NCBI GenBank assembly: GCA_050084515.1
Contig: CM114273.1
Location: forward strand, 26,908,001-26,972,000
Source: Blasia pusilla
Taxonomy: Eukaryota; Marchantiophyta; Marchantiopsida; Blasiales
DNA: 64,000 nucleotides
Direction of reading: 5' to 3'
Within the stretch, counting starts at the first letter, position 1, and each line of letters starts with the position of its first letter. The notes below the pieces were generated by a model. It searched no databases and had not been told where the DNA came from. It worked only from the letters and a program-made list of their open reading frames with translations. This document shows, in pieces, positions 23,705 through 34,552 of the stretch. The position numbers and the translations under genes are program-made.

Positions 23705-24077
23705 CTACAAACACAAAGCATATTAGCTTTTTGAGTGGTTGAAATGAATAATTTATTTGAATTCTTTGTTCAAAGTGGTTGAATTTAGTACATACTAACT
23801 CAAATAGTGGATGCTGATAGGGTAGTTGTAAATGGTCATCTCACACCAGCTTATCCTCTTTGCTTCTCAAATGATGATTAAAAAATGTAGTTGACATGAC
23901 TAGCGTAAGGTGACCATTTGTGACTACCTTGTCAGCATCTACTATTTGAGTTAGTACGTACTTAATTCAACCAAGAACGAACTTCAACTTTGAACGAACA
24001 TCTACTTTGAATGAAGAACTTAGATAAATTCTTTATTTCAACTACTCAAATGGTTATAATTCTTTGTGTTTGTCGAA
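23705..24077. mobile_element. Foldback/MITE-like element with long imperfect inverted arms
   Basis: The inner arms 23778-23838 and 23911-23971 are inverted copies, about 61 bp with some nine mismatches (gttgaatttagtacatacta against gttgaattaagtacgtacta, then ctcaaatagt in both). The complementarity continues outward with gaps: acaaacacaaagca...ttgagtggttgaaatga on the left and its inverse near 24030-24077 on the right. The loop is 72 nt. It is non-coding and abuts the truncated end of the copia pol. A further inverted pair (agcttatcctctttgcttct at 23858; inverse near 24203-24222) suggests part of a second copy. Confidence 0.75.
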
Positions 24078-24254
24078 ATTCGAGTAGCAAAAAAATGATG
24101 TTGTTGACATTGCAATATTTGTAGTAAGCGAGATACTTGTTTGACATGATTGATTGGCTATAGACTTTCCAGACTCAAGACTACCTTTTTCATTATCATT
24201 TGAGATGCAAAAGGATAAGCTAGTTATTTTCCATTGCTTGCTATTGTAGTAATT

Positions 24255-24822
24255 TCAAATATTAGTGAATTCATAGTTGGCGTTGCTAGGTTTTTTGGCT
24301 ATATAGATAGAAATCATAGGCAATTGAGTGTCAATTGAGAAAATATGTGGCAATAGAGAAACTGTGTTGAATAGTTCAACATCAACTTTGTGGGAACATA
24401 TGATTTGTAATAAAATCAACAACTTCATTAGGACCAAGTTGATTAGGAATAACGGCCCAATTTTGTAAATATGCATCAATTTATGATTGGGACGGAACCT
24501 TACACTTAAGATACTTCAAGAAATTCAAGAAATTTGAATTTGCAGCATGCCTTATTGATGTTGTTAAAGTATACTTCCTAAGTTTGTGCCCAAAATGTAA
24601 AGATAAAACATTAAAATGCTTGCAACCATCCTCCACTACATGAATACATATTAGTAGAGGCTGGCAAGGATCACGAAATAGAATGACTATTTTTGTGCCA
24701 AACGGATCCACGCCAGCAATTGAGGAGACATCATTTAAACACATTGCAAAATATTTGGAATAGTTGTGGAGATATTCTTGAGCAATTTCTAATCTAAGTT
24801 TTTCTTAGTATGTAATAAGCAT
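24255..24822 (-). pseudogene. Decayed protein-coding fragment of unknown family
   Basis: The minus strand from about 24820 reads EKLRLEIAQEYLHNYSKYFA, then SSIAGVDPFGTKIVILFRDP, CKHFNVLSLHFGHKLRKYTL, and after one stop LQNWAVIPNQLGPNEVVDF. This looks like genuine protein sequence: composition is balanced and sense continues on both sides of stops at about 24799 and 24481. A frame change follows near 24370. No start or splice sites could be fixed. I do not recognise the family. It may be a host-gene piece captured by a transposon or part of a DNA transposase. Confidence 0.45.
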
Positions 24823-25469
24823 CATATATGGAGAGTAAGGCATGGTTGCATGGAAATGCACATGTCTGCATATGCCTAACAGGTCCCTTGCTTGAGTTTT
24901 GTTGATACCTTGGTGGCCCACGCATGCTTGGGATCGGGTATGGGCTCGGATTAAGGGATGCGGATAGGGATCAAATGGGTGTGCAGGCTATGAGCCCTCA
25001 TCTGTCCTGTATCGAGCCCGCCAAATCCTCCCAAAGCTCACACAGGAAAAGTGGCCAAGAGTGCATAAGGCCTGCGTTGGGAGAGCTTAAAGCCCGTAGC
25101 TAGCATGTGTAGGTTACGAGCCTTTATGTAGGCTAGTGTGGGTAAGGGTGGGCCAAACCGGCTTGATGCAGACCTCTACAAATGAGGTATGCGCTCATTG
25201 TAGGCTACAAAACAATAAAAAAGAACGAGCAATCGATTGATGGATTGGGTGCATGTTGGCCAAGCATGGGTCTACGATGCAAGTGGGATAGGCCGAAGGA
25301 ACCTGAGCCCACACAAACCCAAGTCCGCACGCATATGTCCATCATGAGTCCGCGTGCATATGTCCATCCTGGAACGGACATGGACTTTGTCCCTGTGCAA
25401 TCTTGGAGTAAGGAAGGTAAATCACCTTTGAGAATAAATTTTGTATGTGGAATGTAGTGGGATGGAGCC
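24823..25469. other. Non-coding interval
   Basis: Moderately GC-rich 24890-25400 with no recognised domain. A stray MITE-family end, acggacatggactttgtccc followed by tgtgcaatctt, lies near 25375-25408. It matches the family's TIR region and suggests a solo or partial fourth copy. Confidence 0.5.
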
Positions 25470-25790
25470 TATGGTTGCACAAAAATGGACAAGTTGTCCC
25501 TAGGATGAAAAATGTGGATATGTCCACGGACATGGATTCCAAGATGTGGGACCCATAGTTATAGTTCATGATGGAAGGCAAGGCAAGGGCGAGTGGGGCA
25601 ATAAGGAGATAAGGGAGTGAAGAAATGGGAGAGTCTGGAATACGAAGGAAATTGGAGGGGAACGAGAAAGAAGGGGAAGATGGGGCCCACATGAACAAGT
25701 CCTCCCACATGACAGACGTAAGTCCATGGACATGGACATATCCGTGGTTTTGAACATTGTCCACATGCAATCTTGTTTGAGCTTTACTAT
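25470..25790 (-). mobile_element. MITE-like non-autonomous element, copy C
   Basis: Inverse-orientation relative of copies A and B. It starts ggttgcacaaaaatggacaa at about 25473 and ends gacagacgtaagtccatgga ... gtccacatgcaatctt near 25785. The inverse of the right end (aagattgcatgtggacaatg) matches the left-end type ggttgcac..tggacaa, so the ends are inverted repeats. The middle has the shared 'ggggcccacatgaacaagtc' and 'tgggacccatagttatagtt' blocks in inverse order. No coding capacity. Confidence 0.7.
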
Positions 25791-26082
25791 CATAACAACA
25801 GTGGTAAGCACAAGCATAAAATTCAATCCCCTATGCGTCCAATAGTTTGCCATAAAATTCATGAAGTAAGACTTTCCTATATCTTATATTCTAGAGACTA
25901 AATGGAGATGAATTTTTTTAGATTTCACTATAAAAAAGAGACCAAAAGTTAAATGGTGTTAAATAAAGTGGTGAAAATTTGTTATTACCAATGCCTTGGA
26001 AAACCTCACAAGTGATGATTAGAGCAATGTCATTTACTAATAAATCTAATATATTAAATATAGTGTCTAAAACCTAACCAAG

Positions 26083-26400
26083 GTTGCACGTGGACAAAGT
26101 CCATGTCCGTGGATTTACATCTGTCCTATAAAAGGACTTGTCTATATGGGCCCTACCTTCCCCTTCTTTCTTATTCCCCCTTCTTCCCTTCATGTTCCAT
26201 ACTTTCCCGTTTCTTCCTCCTTCCACCTCCACCTCCACCTCCACTCCCTCCCCCTTATTGCCCCATTCATCCTTGCCTTGTCTTCTATTATGAACTACAA
26301 GTATGGGCCCCACCTCTTGCAATCCATATCCAAACTTGTCTTTTCATGTTTGTCCAACAGACGCACTTTATGGATAGTCTTTCCAACGTAAATTGAGAGA
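26083..26400 (+). mobile_element. MITE-like non-autonomous element, copy B
   Basis: Begins aggttgcacgtggacaaagt, then ccatgtccgtggatttacat and ctgtcctataaaaggacttg, as in copy A. It has the C/T-rich middle with a (CCACCT)n-like run at 26224-26250, then atgaactacaagtatgggcc. It lies about 300 bp from the oppositely oriented copy C. The 3' end is blurred by a 51-bp tandem duplication (cactttatggatagtctttc at 26364 and 26415). Confidence 0.7.
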
Positions 26401-26459
26401 TCGACCAACTCATCCACTTTATGGATAGTCTTTCCAACATAAATTGAGCTCCATACGCT

Positions 26460-26990
26460 TTTGTTGTCTAATTACTAATTAGTGAATGGATATCCTTCAT
26501 ACAACATATTATCCTTCTATAGATGTATTTAAGTAAGTCTAACCTACACTACAAATTAAAAAATTTATGATTGGAATTGTAATGTTACCTTTTTGATAGT
26601 ATATTATAAGAATATTCCTCTAGGTGATGTATAAGGCTATAGCTAATAAAATTAACAAGCTTCTACTTTTTGTAGAGAACCCCAGAAAAAGTAATCAAAC
26701 TACCGTAGCCCTTTTTCTCTTAAATTGGCTTGTAATTTTTCTAACAAGAAGTGAAAGTAAGGTATGATAGAATAGGTGGGTGGTGATAGTAAAATTTGAG
26801 AAGTAAAGTCACTCTGAGGAAGGACTCGTAGAGAGGACCGTGTAGGCCCAAGACCTGAGGGGGTCATGCAAATCGAAGGACATAGGAACGTGAGTTGTCA
26901 CACCCAAGAGAGGGCTCTAGTTTGGGCGGGTCAAAAGAGCCACTAAAGGGAGAGTTGAGTAAGAAGCTGGTAGTCATGATGTCGCGACCC
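26460..26990. other. Non-coding interval
   Basis: AT-rich to about 26800, then GC-richer toward the 1-kb repeat. No gene or transposon domain recognised. Confidence 0.5.
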
Positions 26991-27960
26991 TCATGACCAA
27001 ACGAGTGCCAAAGTGGAACATCGGAACATTAGCGGACTCACGCTAAGATGGTTTGCGCGTTGGAGTGGTCTCAAAGGAGAGACAATAGACGGGACGCAAG
27101 CAAGGCTTCGCATTTCAGATGTTATGGTCGAGACTGAGAAACATGGACCAAACGCGGAACAAGACTTAAAAGGAGTTGAGTCTAGGAAGTGGGTTGCCAA
27201 AGGAAGAATCCGGATTTGGAACGCCACTAGCGTTTGAGAGTTTTTGACTGTATTTATGGCCATAACTTTTAGCGCCAAGATGAATTTGGATCTAACAAGG
27301 GTGCGTTGGAAGACTTATGGAAAGACGGTTCAAACGCACTAAAGATGTCTGCAAACGCATAAGCAGCGGCTGAGAAACAACCCATAAAAGATTGTAAGTA
27401 GAGTCGGGTTGAGGGCCACAACAAAGGGCCCGACCCTCCTTTTCCAAAGGTGGGGGGGTTATTGGAGAACCCCAGAAGTACTAGTAAGGGGGAAGGTCTC
27501 CGAGAGTGCTTGGAACTCGAACCCCACTTTGGGCACCATGGGGCGGCTCAAGGGCATGGAACGGATCGAGAGTTTGGGGTTGGGTTGGAAAACGTGAACC
27601 AAGTCTATGGAGGCGATTTTAGACATCGCTCTTGGATTTCACCCCGCGACTCAATTACTTGGGTATCGGTTTGGAACTCACACGAGGTCCGTTGAACAGT
27701 TGGGATCGCTAGGCGCGCAAGTGTCGTTTTAGATTCCTAGACTAATCAGGAAGTCTGTTCAAAGTCTTGAAGGACTTGCCATGTTTTGGAAACTAGGAAG
27801 TAAGGGAGATTGAGCTTGATGAGACGCCGAGTTGAGAACTCGATGGGTTGGAACGCAGGTTGGCCTAGACCCGACTAACGAGAGTGCGTGTTTGGGTGCA
27901 GATCGGCGATGAGATCGTGTCCTACTGAATGTACGCTTCCGAAACAATAAAGATTGACGT
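26991..27960 (+). repeat. Diverged ~1-kb repeat, copy 2 (GC-retaining)
   Basis: Partner of 16890-17870 in the same orientation. This copy keeps CpG-containing strings (cattagcggactcacgctaa, ggtttgcgcgttgg, gacgggacgcaagc) that are mostly TpG/CpA or AT in copy 1. Short open frames here have no domain. An LTR or other non-coding retroelement segment is the likeliest identity; I could not fix its ends. Confidence 0.65.
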
Positions 27961-28229
27961 TCAAGGAGAGTAGGGGCGCAACACATGATAGAGGGCGCAT
28001 ACAAGCAGATAGCCATGTAGATCCAAGTTGTTGGTCGGGAGGAGTTTAAGGTCGACATAAGAAATTTAGACCAAAGGAGAGATGAGCCTAAATGATAAGG
28101 AGCTAATGAACGTAAAGGTTGTACCAAGCGACCATGCACAAGGGATAGTCATGCCCATAGGGACATGTGTTGGTAGGAAGGTGCAAAGTGTAGAGTATGG
28201 GTATGGGTATGGAGGAGTGACTTACATTT

Positions 28230-28510
28230 TGAAGATTGAGTTGCAATCAATCTCATGAGACACCTGAACTACTATATTTGGTACTCATACGAAGTAGGGA
28301 AGCTTAATCTTGGTAAGTCAGTTAATCATAGTTAGTCTAACTTGAAACTATGGTTAAGATTAGGGTTAGCATTGCTTGTACATACCCTATATAATTGAGA
28401 AGGGGACCAGCCTCCACTCATTCTCTCATTGCAAAACGTCATTCTCCATGGTGGTGTGTGAGTGTGAGAGTCGTTTCCCATCAATTATGCTTCTTTAGCA
28501 GTTTTCTACA
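28230..28510 (+). repeat. 5' LTR of a Ty1/copia element
   Basis: Begins TGAAGATTGAGTTGCAATCA and ends GTTTTCTACA, immediately followed by a primer-binding site. Same family as the LTR at 1278-1591, with conserved blocks over the whole length. TATATAA near 28391 is a candidate LTR TATA box. It is 281 bp long, shorter than the other copy. Confidence 0.92.
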
Positions 28511-28525
28511 TGGTATCAGAGCGAT
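28511..28525 (+). other. Copia primer-binding site (initiator Met-tRNA)
   Basis: TGGTATCAGAGCGAT starts right after the LTR's terminal CA. TGGTATCAGAGC is the standard plant copia primer-binding site complementary to the 3' end of initiator methionyl tRNA. It fixes the LTR boundary and the plus orientation. Confidence 0.93.
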
Positions 28526-29025
28526 AAGAGAAAATCACTTTAAATTCTTCGTATTTGAGGAGAGAAGAGAGGCAAGAGAAGGAAAATTTTCAGTTTGGGA
28601 GAAGGAAATTTTTTCAGAGCTCAATGGGTAGAAATTTGAGGTGGAGCTTTGACGATGATAAAACTTTGGAGGCATTTTTTAGGGCTTTCCTGCTCGATTT
28701 AGCCATCTAGGTCCGCATCGATCATAACGATGGCAATATATGGTTCCAAAAATCTTGTAGAGCTTTTTGAGAGCTTTCCAACGCATCCAAAATCGCTTGA
28801 TTCTCACATTCTGAGCTCCTGCATTAGTAATTTCAGTGTAGGAAAATGCAAATATTGAAGAAAAGTTGTGCAGTTTGCTCTTTACATGCCAATTGCGACT
28901 AGTTCTTTCATACACTTGATCAATTTTGGAAAATTTCACGTCAATTTTTATGTGGGAGTGGTATATGCTTCAATTGGAACAATGAAGAGTTTGAAATTAT
29001 ATTTTTGTGAGTAAAATTGTTCCTC

Positions 29026-29905
29026 ATGGAGTATTCCTCACCAACAATCGTATCCAAGAAGTTAGATAAGCAGAATTATAATGTCTGGAAGTTTCGCATT
29101 AATGAAGAACTATGGGAGCTTATCACAGGTGATGAGGCAAAGCGAGAAGGTGACTCAACAGACTTGAATGTTTGCGCTTGGAACAAACGCGCAAGGCCAG
29201 TAATCCATTACATTTCAATAACGATTAGTTCACCAATGATAGGTCACATTCAAGATGTTGATATTCCTAAGGAGGCATGGGATGCATTGGAAAAGTTGTT
29301 CTACACATCTTCAAAGGCTAGAAAGATTCAATTGAAACAACAATTGAACGAAGTGAGGAAAGGATCGCAGAGCATCAATGATTATATTTTGAGCATGAGA
29401 CACATTGTTGATCAGTTGAATAGCATTGGAGAAACATTAGAAAATGATGATCAAATTTTGTTCACTCTTCAAGGCCTTACAAAGGATTAGAAATCCTTTG
29501 AGACCTCTATCTTTGTAAGAGAGAAGTATCCAACCTTTCAAGAGCTAGTCCCACTGTTAATCAGTGAAGAGATGTGCCTAGTAGGCACTTGTAGCTCGCC
29601 TAGTCTACAAGAGAGTGCGCTATTTCCAGGTTATGGATCAAACAGAGGCAGGAGTCGTGGTAGAAGCTTCCGTGATGGTGGTGGATATCAAACATATGGA
29701 GGAAGAGGCACTCAAAATAATGTCACTCAATCAACTACGAATCAGTACCAAACACACTCACAAGGTGGTGATGGCGGAGATCGTTGAGGTCGAGGTCAAC
29801 AACAAAGGGTCTCTAGATTTTGCAATTACTGTGAGAAAAAAGGTGAGTACGCAAAGTTTTGCTTCAAGAAGAAGGCAGATATGAGAACAGGAGCCTAACA
29901 ACAAC
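29026..29905 (+). pseudogene. Copia gag (UBN2-type capsid and zinc knuckle), disrupted
   Basis: ATG at 29026 (MEYSSPTIVSKKLDKQNYNV, typical copia gag start) continues open to a stop at about 29488. The UBN2 pattern is clear: NYNVWKFRINEEL, WDALEKLFYTSSKARKIQLK and MRHIVDQLNSIGE. After the stop, sense continues in the same frame with a Gly/Arg-rich linker (GSNRGRSRGRSF) to about 29785. After a further stop a zinc knuckle is visible near 29820-29870, CNYCEKKGEYAKFC, where the knuckle histidine is replaced by Glu. The capsid part is otherwise well preserved. The frame is inactive as written. Confidence 0.9.
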
Positions 29906-30009
29906 AAAACTATCTGGACCAACAACACCAAGGATAGAACCAAGAACAACAACATTCACAAATTGAGCACCTCTTGGTTATGACTCATCGTATGGGAGTA
30001 ATATTCAAG

Positions 30010-30954
30010 AAAGACTCGACAAAAAAACTTTGGGTATATTGGCTTTGGTGCATCAAATCATATGATCTCACAAGCTAAATGGTTTAGTAGTATGGAGTCG
30101 GTGAAAGATCCTGCAATTGTGCTCACAGGATATGACACTCAACATCATATCACGCATACCGATAAAGTTCCAATAACATCCGATGATCTTTGTGCTATTG
30201 GAAATGTTCTCTATGTTCCTACTATTGCAAGAAACTTGATTTTTGTAGGATATATAGTAGAACAAAGTTATAAAGTGAAGTTTAACATAGATAGTTGTTT
30301 CATTGAAACAATGGATGACTAGACTACGATAGCCAAAGTAAATAGATCTGACAAAATGTTCAAATTAGATGTTTCTATGCCAGAGATTCAAACAGTAATG
30401 TATGGACAAATTGACCAACAAGTCCCAGATCCACATGTGTGGCATAAGAGAATTGGACATATGAATCTTCAAAGATTACAGAGTCTTTCATTATCTAATA
30501 TAGTAATAGGACTTTCAAATAAGTGAGTCCTACTATGTTAGAGCTATGCCTTACTTGCAAATTTAGAAAACAAGCTAGATTTTCTTTTCCAAAGCAAGGT
30601 AAAAGAACATCCAAGATATTGGAGTTGATTCACAATGATGTGTGAACAACATCACAACATAGCCTTAGTGGTTGTCAATACTTTGTTTCATTTATTGATG
30701 ACTTCTCTAGGTATATATGGGTATACTTTCAGAAAGCCAAGTCAACAGATATTCTTTGTGTTCCAAACACTTAGAGTTCTAGTAGAGAAGCAGACTGGAG
30801 AACACATTGTAAAATTACGTTATGATGCAGGAGGAGAATATCTTTCAACAGAGTTTGATGAGTATTTACGTCAAAATGACATTCAACGTCAAGTGACTTG
30901 TTGTTACACTCCACAACAAAATAAAGTGGCTGAGAGGAAGAATCGACATATTCT
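30010..30954 (+). pseudogene. Copia protease and integrase, cut by the CACTA insertion
   Basis: The protease region reads YIGFGASNHM near 30037-30063, where the usual D-S/T-G active site is GFG, so the catalytic Asp is gone. GAG-pre-integrase follows with VWHKRIGHMNLQRLQ (zinc His pair, about 30438-30482) and CLTCKFRKQARF (Cys pair, about 30546-30582). The integrase core keeps the first Asp (IHNDV), the [11 protein letters not shown]-like segment in a shifted frame, DAGGEYLSTEFDEYL, and the catalytic Glu in ERKNRHIL. Stops and frameshifts occur at about 30320, 30523 and 30644. Coding similarity ends exactly at 30954, where CACTAGTACAAAAC begins. RT and RNase H are not found downstream; they may be lost or displaced. 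Confidence 0.9.
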
Positions 30955-31420
30955 CACTAGTACAAAACCCCCCTCTGAATGACTTTAAAAAGTGACTAGA
31001 TATTACTCAAATCAGACATGTGTGACTAAGTAATTACTTAACCGCACTCTAGTAATAAAAATAACTCCTAGTCGTATAAGTTGTTAGTGAAACCGAGGGT
31101 AGTCATATCTGAATCTCTTTTTTGTTACTCAACATAGTCACTAAATATGACTTCATCTAGTCATTCTTTATGACTAGGTTAAGTCATAAAAAATGAATGG
31201 ACGCGTAATAAAGAATAACTTGGCTAGTTATAAAGAATCATTGGACGAGTAATAAAGAATCACTAGATAAGTCATTAAAAATGACTAGACGAGTCATTAA
31301 GAGTGACTACTCAGAGTAATAAATAAGGAATTCATGCGTCACAAAATAATGATTCAGAGTCATTAAAATGACTTGTCCATGTCATTTTCAATCCTAACAA
31401 ACAATATCCAAATAACAACT
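30955..31420. repeat. CACTA terminus with subterminal TGACT/AGTCA repeats
   Basis: After CACTAGTACAAAACC, about fourteen TGACT or AGTCA motifs occur in roughly 450 bases, many as facing pairs such as agtcattaaaaatgactaga (about 31270) and agtcattaaaatgact (about 31357). CACTA elements carry such subterminal motifs as binding sites for the TNPA-type protein; that role here is inferred from position. Confidence 0.85.
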
Positions 31421-32069
31421 ATACCAGTCATTATGTATGATATATTGCTTTATTACTGATTGAAATATATACATCAAATTGGCATTTTAGTCCATTTTGT
31501 ATCCATGAATATGAATTAATCCTTCCTACCTATGCTCCCTACATCTATCACTACTTCTCTTACATCCATGCAATCGAGATGCCATTATGTATCTGTTGTA
31601 CAGTCATAATGCTACCAGCATCGTGTGAAAATATTACTCATGTACCAACCCACCCATGTTGTAGCATCTGATTAGATCAATTTTTCACAATAAAAAATCC
31701 TTATCTATTGAAACATAGAACTAGCAAATTTTTCTTACATCTTACCAAAGCTACAAAATGTATCCATACATCCTGAAATGGACTATTTTCTTACGTCAGA
31801 AGAATGCCTAGTGAATTACAGTGAATGATGCTCATCAATAGAAGAACACAAAATCTACTTCTGAGTATAAATGCCCCCTCTGATATTCTCAAAATTGAGA
31901 CATGAAAATCCAAGTACATCTCAATTGTCACACTCAAAACTAAAACACAAACATCAAGTTGCTCTACTTCTGAGTACAAAAGTTACAAGTATATGGAGAT
32001 CGCCAAACTCAAGAGGAATGTCAAAGGAAAGGTTCACTCAAAAATTCTACACAGAGAGCGAATGTGCCC

Positions 32070-34048
32070 CTACTTCTGAGAAGGCATAACAAGATGAGAT
32101 GGCCATAACACTACACTATGAATGGCATCTCCAACATAAATCTGCGGTGGATCGTCAGCCATATTTGGAAATGGAAATACATATTTCTTCTTGCAAACCT
32201 CTCTCAAATGGAGAACAGAATGCCCGATTGGAATGTCACGTCGATGGAAAGTAGACCAACCATCATGCAAGATGCCATAACCTACAACCACATAAGGGTT
32301 CTGACGCGACATCAACTACTGCAATGGAGGCACAATTGATTTCAACACCGGCTTGGTAGCCTCTCGGATCCTCTTCCTGAGTGTCGCTCTTCTCACCACC
32401 ATTGGCTTTTGTAGAAGATCCAAATGATCCAACTCCATGAGTCCACCACTCCCCAACATCACAGCACTGTCCTCATTCTCCTCTGAAAATACCGTGGCCT
32501 CCAAATTGCATCTCCGCGATGTCCTACCCTGGCGTTTGCCTACAATGGCCGAGCCCTCATGTGTGGTCTCTACAATCAAAATCAACAAGAAACTTTAACT
32601 ACCCTTTCAAATAGATCATGATTTTCAACGACTTCAAAGTAAAGTGCACAACATCACTCTAAACTCACATACATAAACTCAAAGGGTCACCTGCAAACAC
32701 AATAGCATTAACCTCTTTTGGGCCTCCCTTTTTCTTCGGACTAGTTGGTGCAATGCCAACAACTGTATCTAGTCCTCTTATTCTATGAACACCCTTGGCA
32801 ACATGTGGAAGAACTGGAGGCGAAGGCACAATAGTGACCAACTCTGGAGGGGGTGCACTCTCCCTTGAAGGTGGTCCGATGATTGGGTGAGGAGAGAATA
32901 TACTCAACGGCATAGAGGCAAGTGCTCCACTAGGAGCAAGGTCTCAATCACTAACTCCATGAGGAGAGCATATAACTCTTGGATTTTCCGATCTCTCCTT
33001 AAGATCCCTTATGTCATCATGGTCCCTTCTCAAGCTCATGGAAATCAATTCCATCAACTTTGTGAAGTTCTCTTGTTGGTTAGCAATAGCAGTCTGTATG
33101 CTTGCCTCTAGCACATCCAACCTGTTGGAGAATGCATCCATGCGATCAATTATGTAAGTCATAGACTCACGAAACAACTCCTCCATAGACTTTAATCGGG
33201 CAGAGATCTCTGTCAGCTCAGATATTCCTGTAGCCTGAAATAGAAGACCTAGATCTGAGTCTATACTAATAGGCATGTACTAGAAATACACTAGAGTCAC
33301 CTCTACTCTAAAGCAACCAGATGCAAATACCTGCTTTGACAGTGTATTTGTACCATAACTCCTTTGGTTCTTTGCCTCCTCATGCACCTGCGCCTAAGAA
33401 GGGGTTTGCCCCTTCTCTTTTCTCTACAAGACATGTTACACCAACCAAGTTCATTCTATCAAACACCAAATGCAAAACTATATGCATGGTGGTAATAGAA
33501 ATTAAAGATGGATCCTTCAATATTATTCATACCATACACTCTACAATTGGTGCATTCCCTTTTCTTCCTGCAAGGTTTGGATTGGTCACCGCTGCCCGTG
33601 ATTTGGACATCTGCTCACTCTTTCTCTTCGCTCTCTCACTCATGAAGTAAGTAAGTAATACCCCCCCCCCCAATTGGTTGGGGTCTATATGAGATGGTGG
33701 GGCCACTTTCTTGCCTCCTCCAGCTTATTTCCATGTCAGACGTAATCTAAATCTCTCCGTCTCGAGTATTCGTTGTGCATATTTCTCCAAACATGGAACA
33801 ACCACTCCATTGCCATTGTTTCCAAGATACTCCCATCTAGCAGAAATATCACTCAACACCTAATTCCAATCCCTTGAGTGTTGGTCTGAAAATTTCACAA
33901 TGGAGATGTCAAGCCATCGCAACACCTCGGCTCTAAAATTTGCATGCCACCTATTCTTTCCTTTTGAAGTTGAGGTGATCCAACCAGAGTTGTTCATACC
34001 CACTTTGCCAACCTTCACCCCCTCGCCATGCACACTGCTCTCAATCAC
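32070..34048 (-). pseudogene. TNPA-like second gene of the CACTA element (plant Ptta/En/Spm-type protein), disrupted
   Basis: Minus-strand pieces in order: 34048-33860 (WHANFRAEVLRWLD), a continuation to about 33660 containing KKVAPPSHIDPNQ, and 33646-33530 with SERAKRKSEQMSKSRAAVT. A coiled-coil segment at 33276-32944 has RLKSMEELFRESMTYIIDRM. Linkers rich in Pro, Ser and Lys (32913-32665, 32588-32316) follow. The C-terminal module (32315-32070) is VGYGILHDGWSTFHRRDIPI...VGDAIHSVVLWP, matching the glycine/valine-WP C-terminus of plant Ptta/En/Spm proteins. Intron-like gaps and stops separate pieces. A 12-base C run at 33661-33672 breaks the frame at the W/Y-rich motif. Family identity is from pattern recognition. 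Confidence 0.7.
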
Positions 34049-34552
34049 TGAGTTTGGTGTGTATGTTGTCCCTAGGCTTTCCCGTTGTAAGCCTAGAGTC
34101 GTATAGTTTGCTACACACCTGAAACACTTCAGTCAAGACTACATCCCACTTTGCAAATCTTTATGCCTGCAAACAGACTCTGCACATCGATGTCAAGTCA
34201 CTTACTAATTAGTGAAAACAAGAGGAAGAAATTGTCCAAATAGGCATGATACTTTTCTATATATATGTGAATCAGGTCATCGCTAGTCACATCTACACCA
34301 CACAACACCGACCTTCCTCACACACGGGTCGATCCACACATGTACAAAAATCAACTCATACATATACATGGAGATCAGAGAACAAAAATAAAGAGTAGTA
34401 AAAAAGGCACACCCGACCTAAAACTCCACTCCTCAATCTACATCGACATATCGAGCCTCGTCCACCCTGTGCTATCAAGGAATCCGGACGTTAGCACCCT
34501 AGTCCTATCTCACACACATACAAGGGAGGTGCTCCAACGGCCCAACATGAGA

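Noticed and set aside
25342-25862. Overlapping minus-strand frames of 142 and 98 codons
   Set aside because: They fall in the MITE-like copy C and read its purine/pyrimidine-biased middle; the same middle gives unrelated frames in copies A and B.
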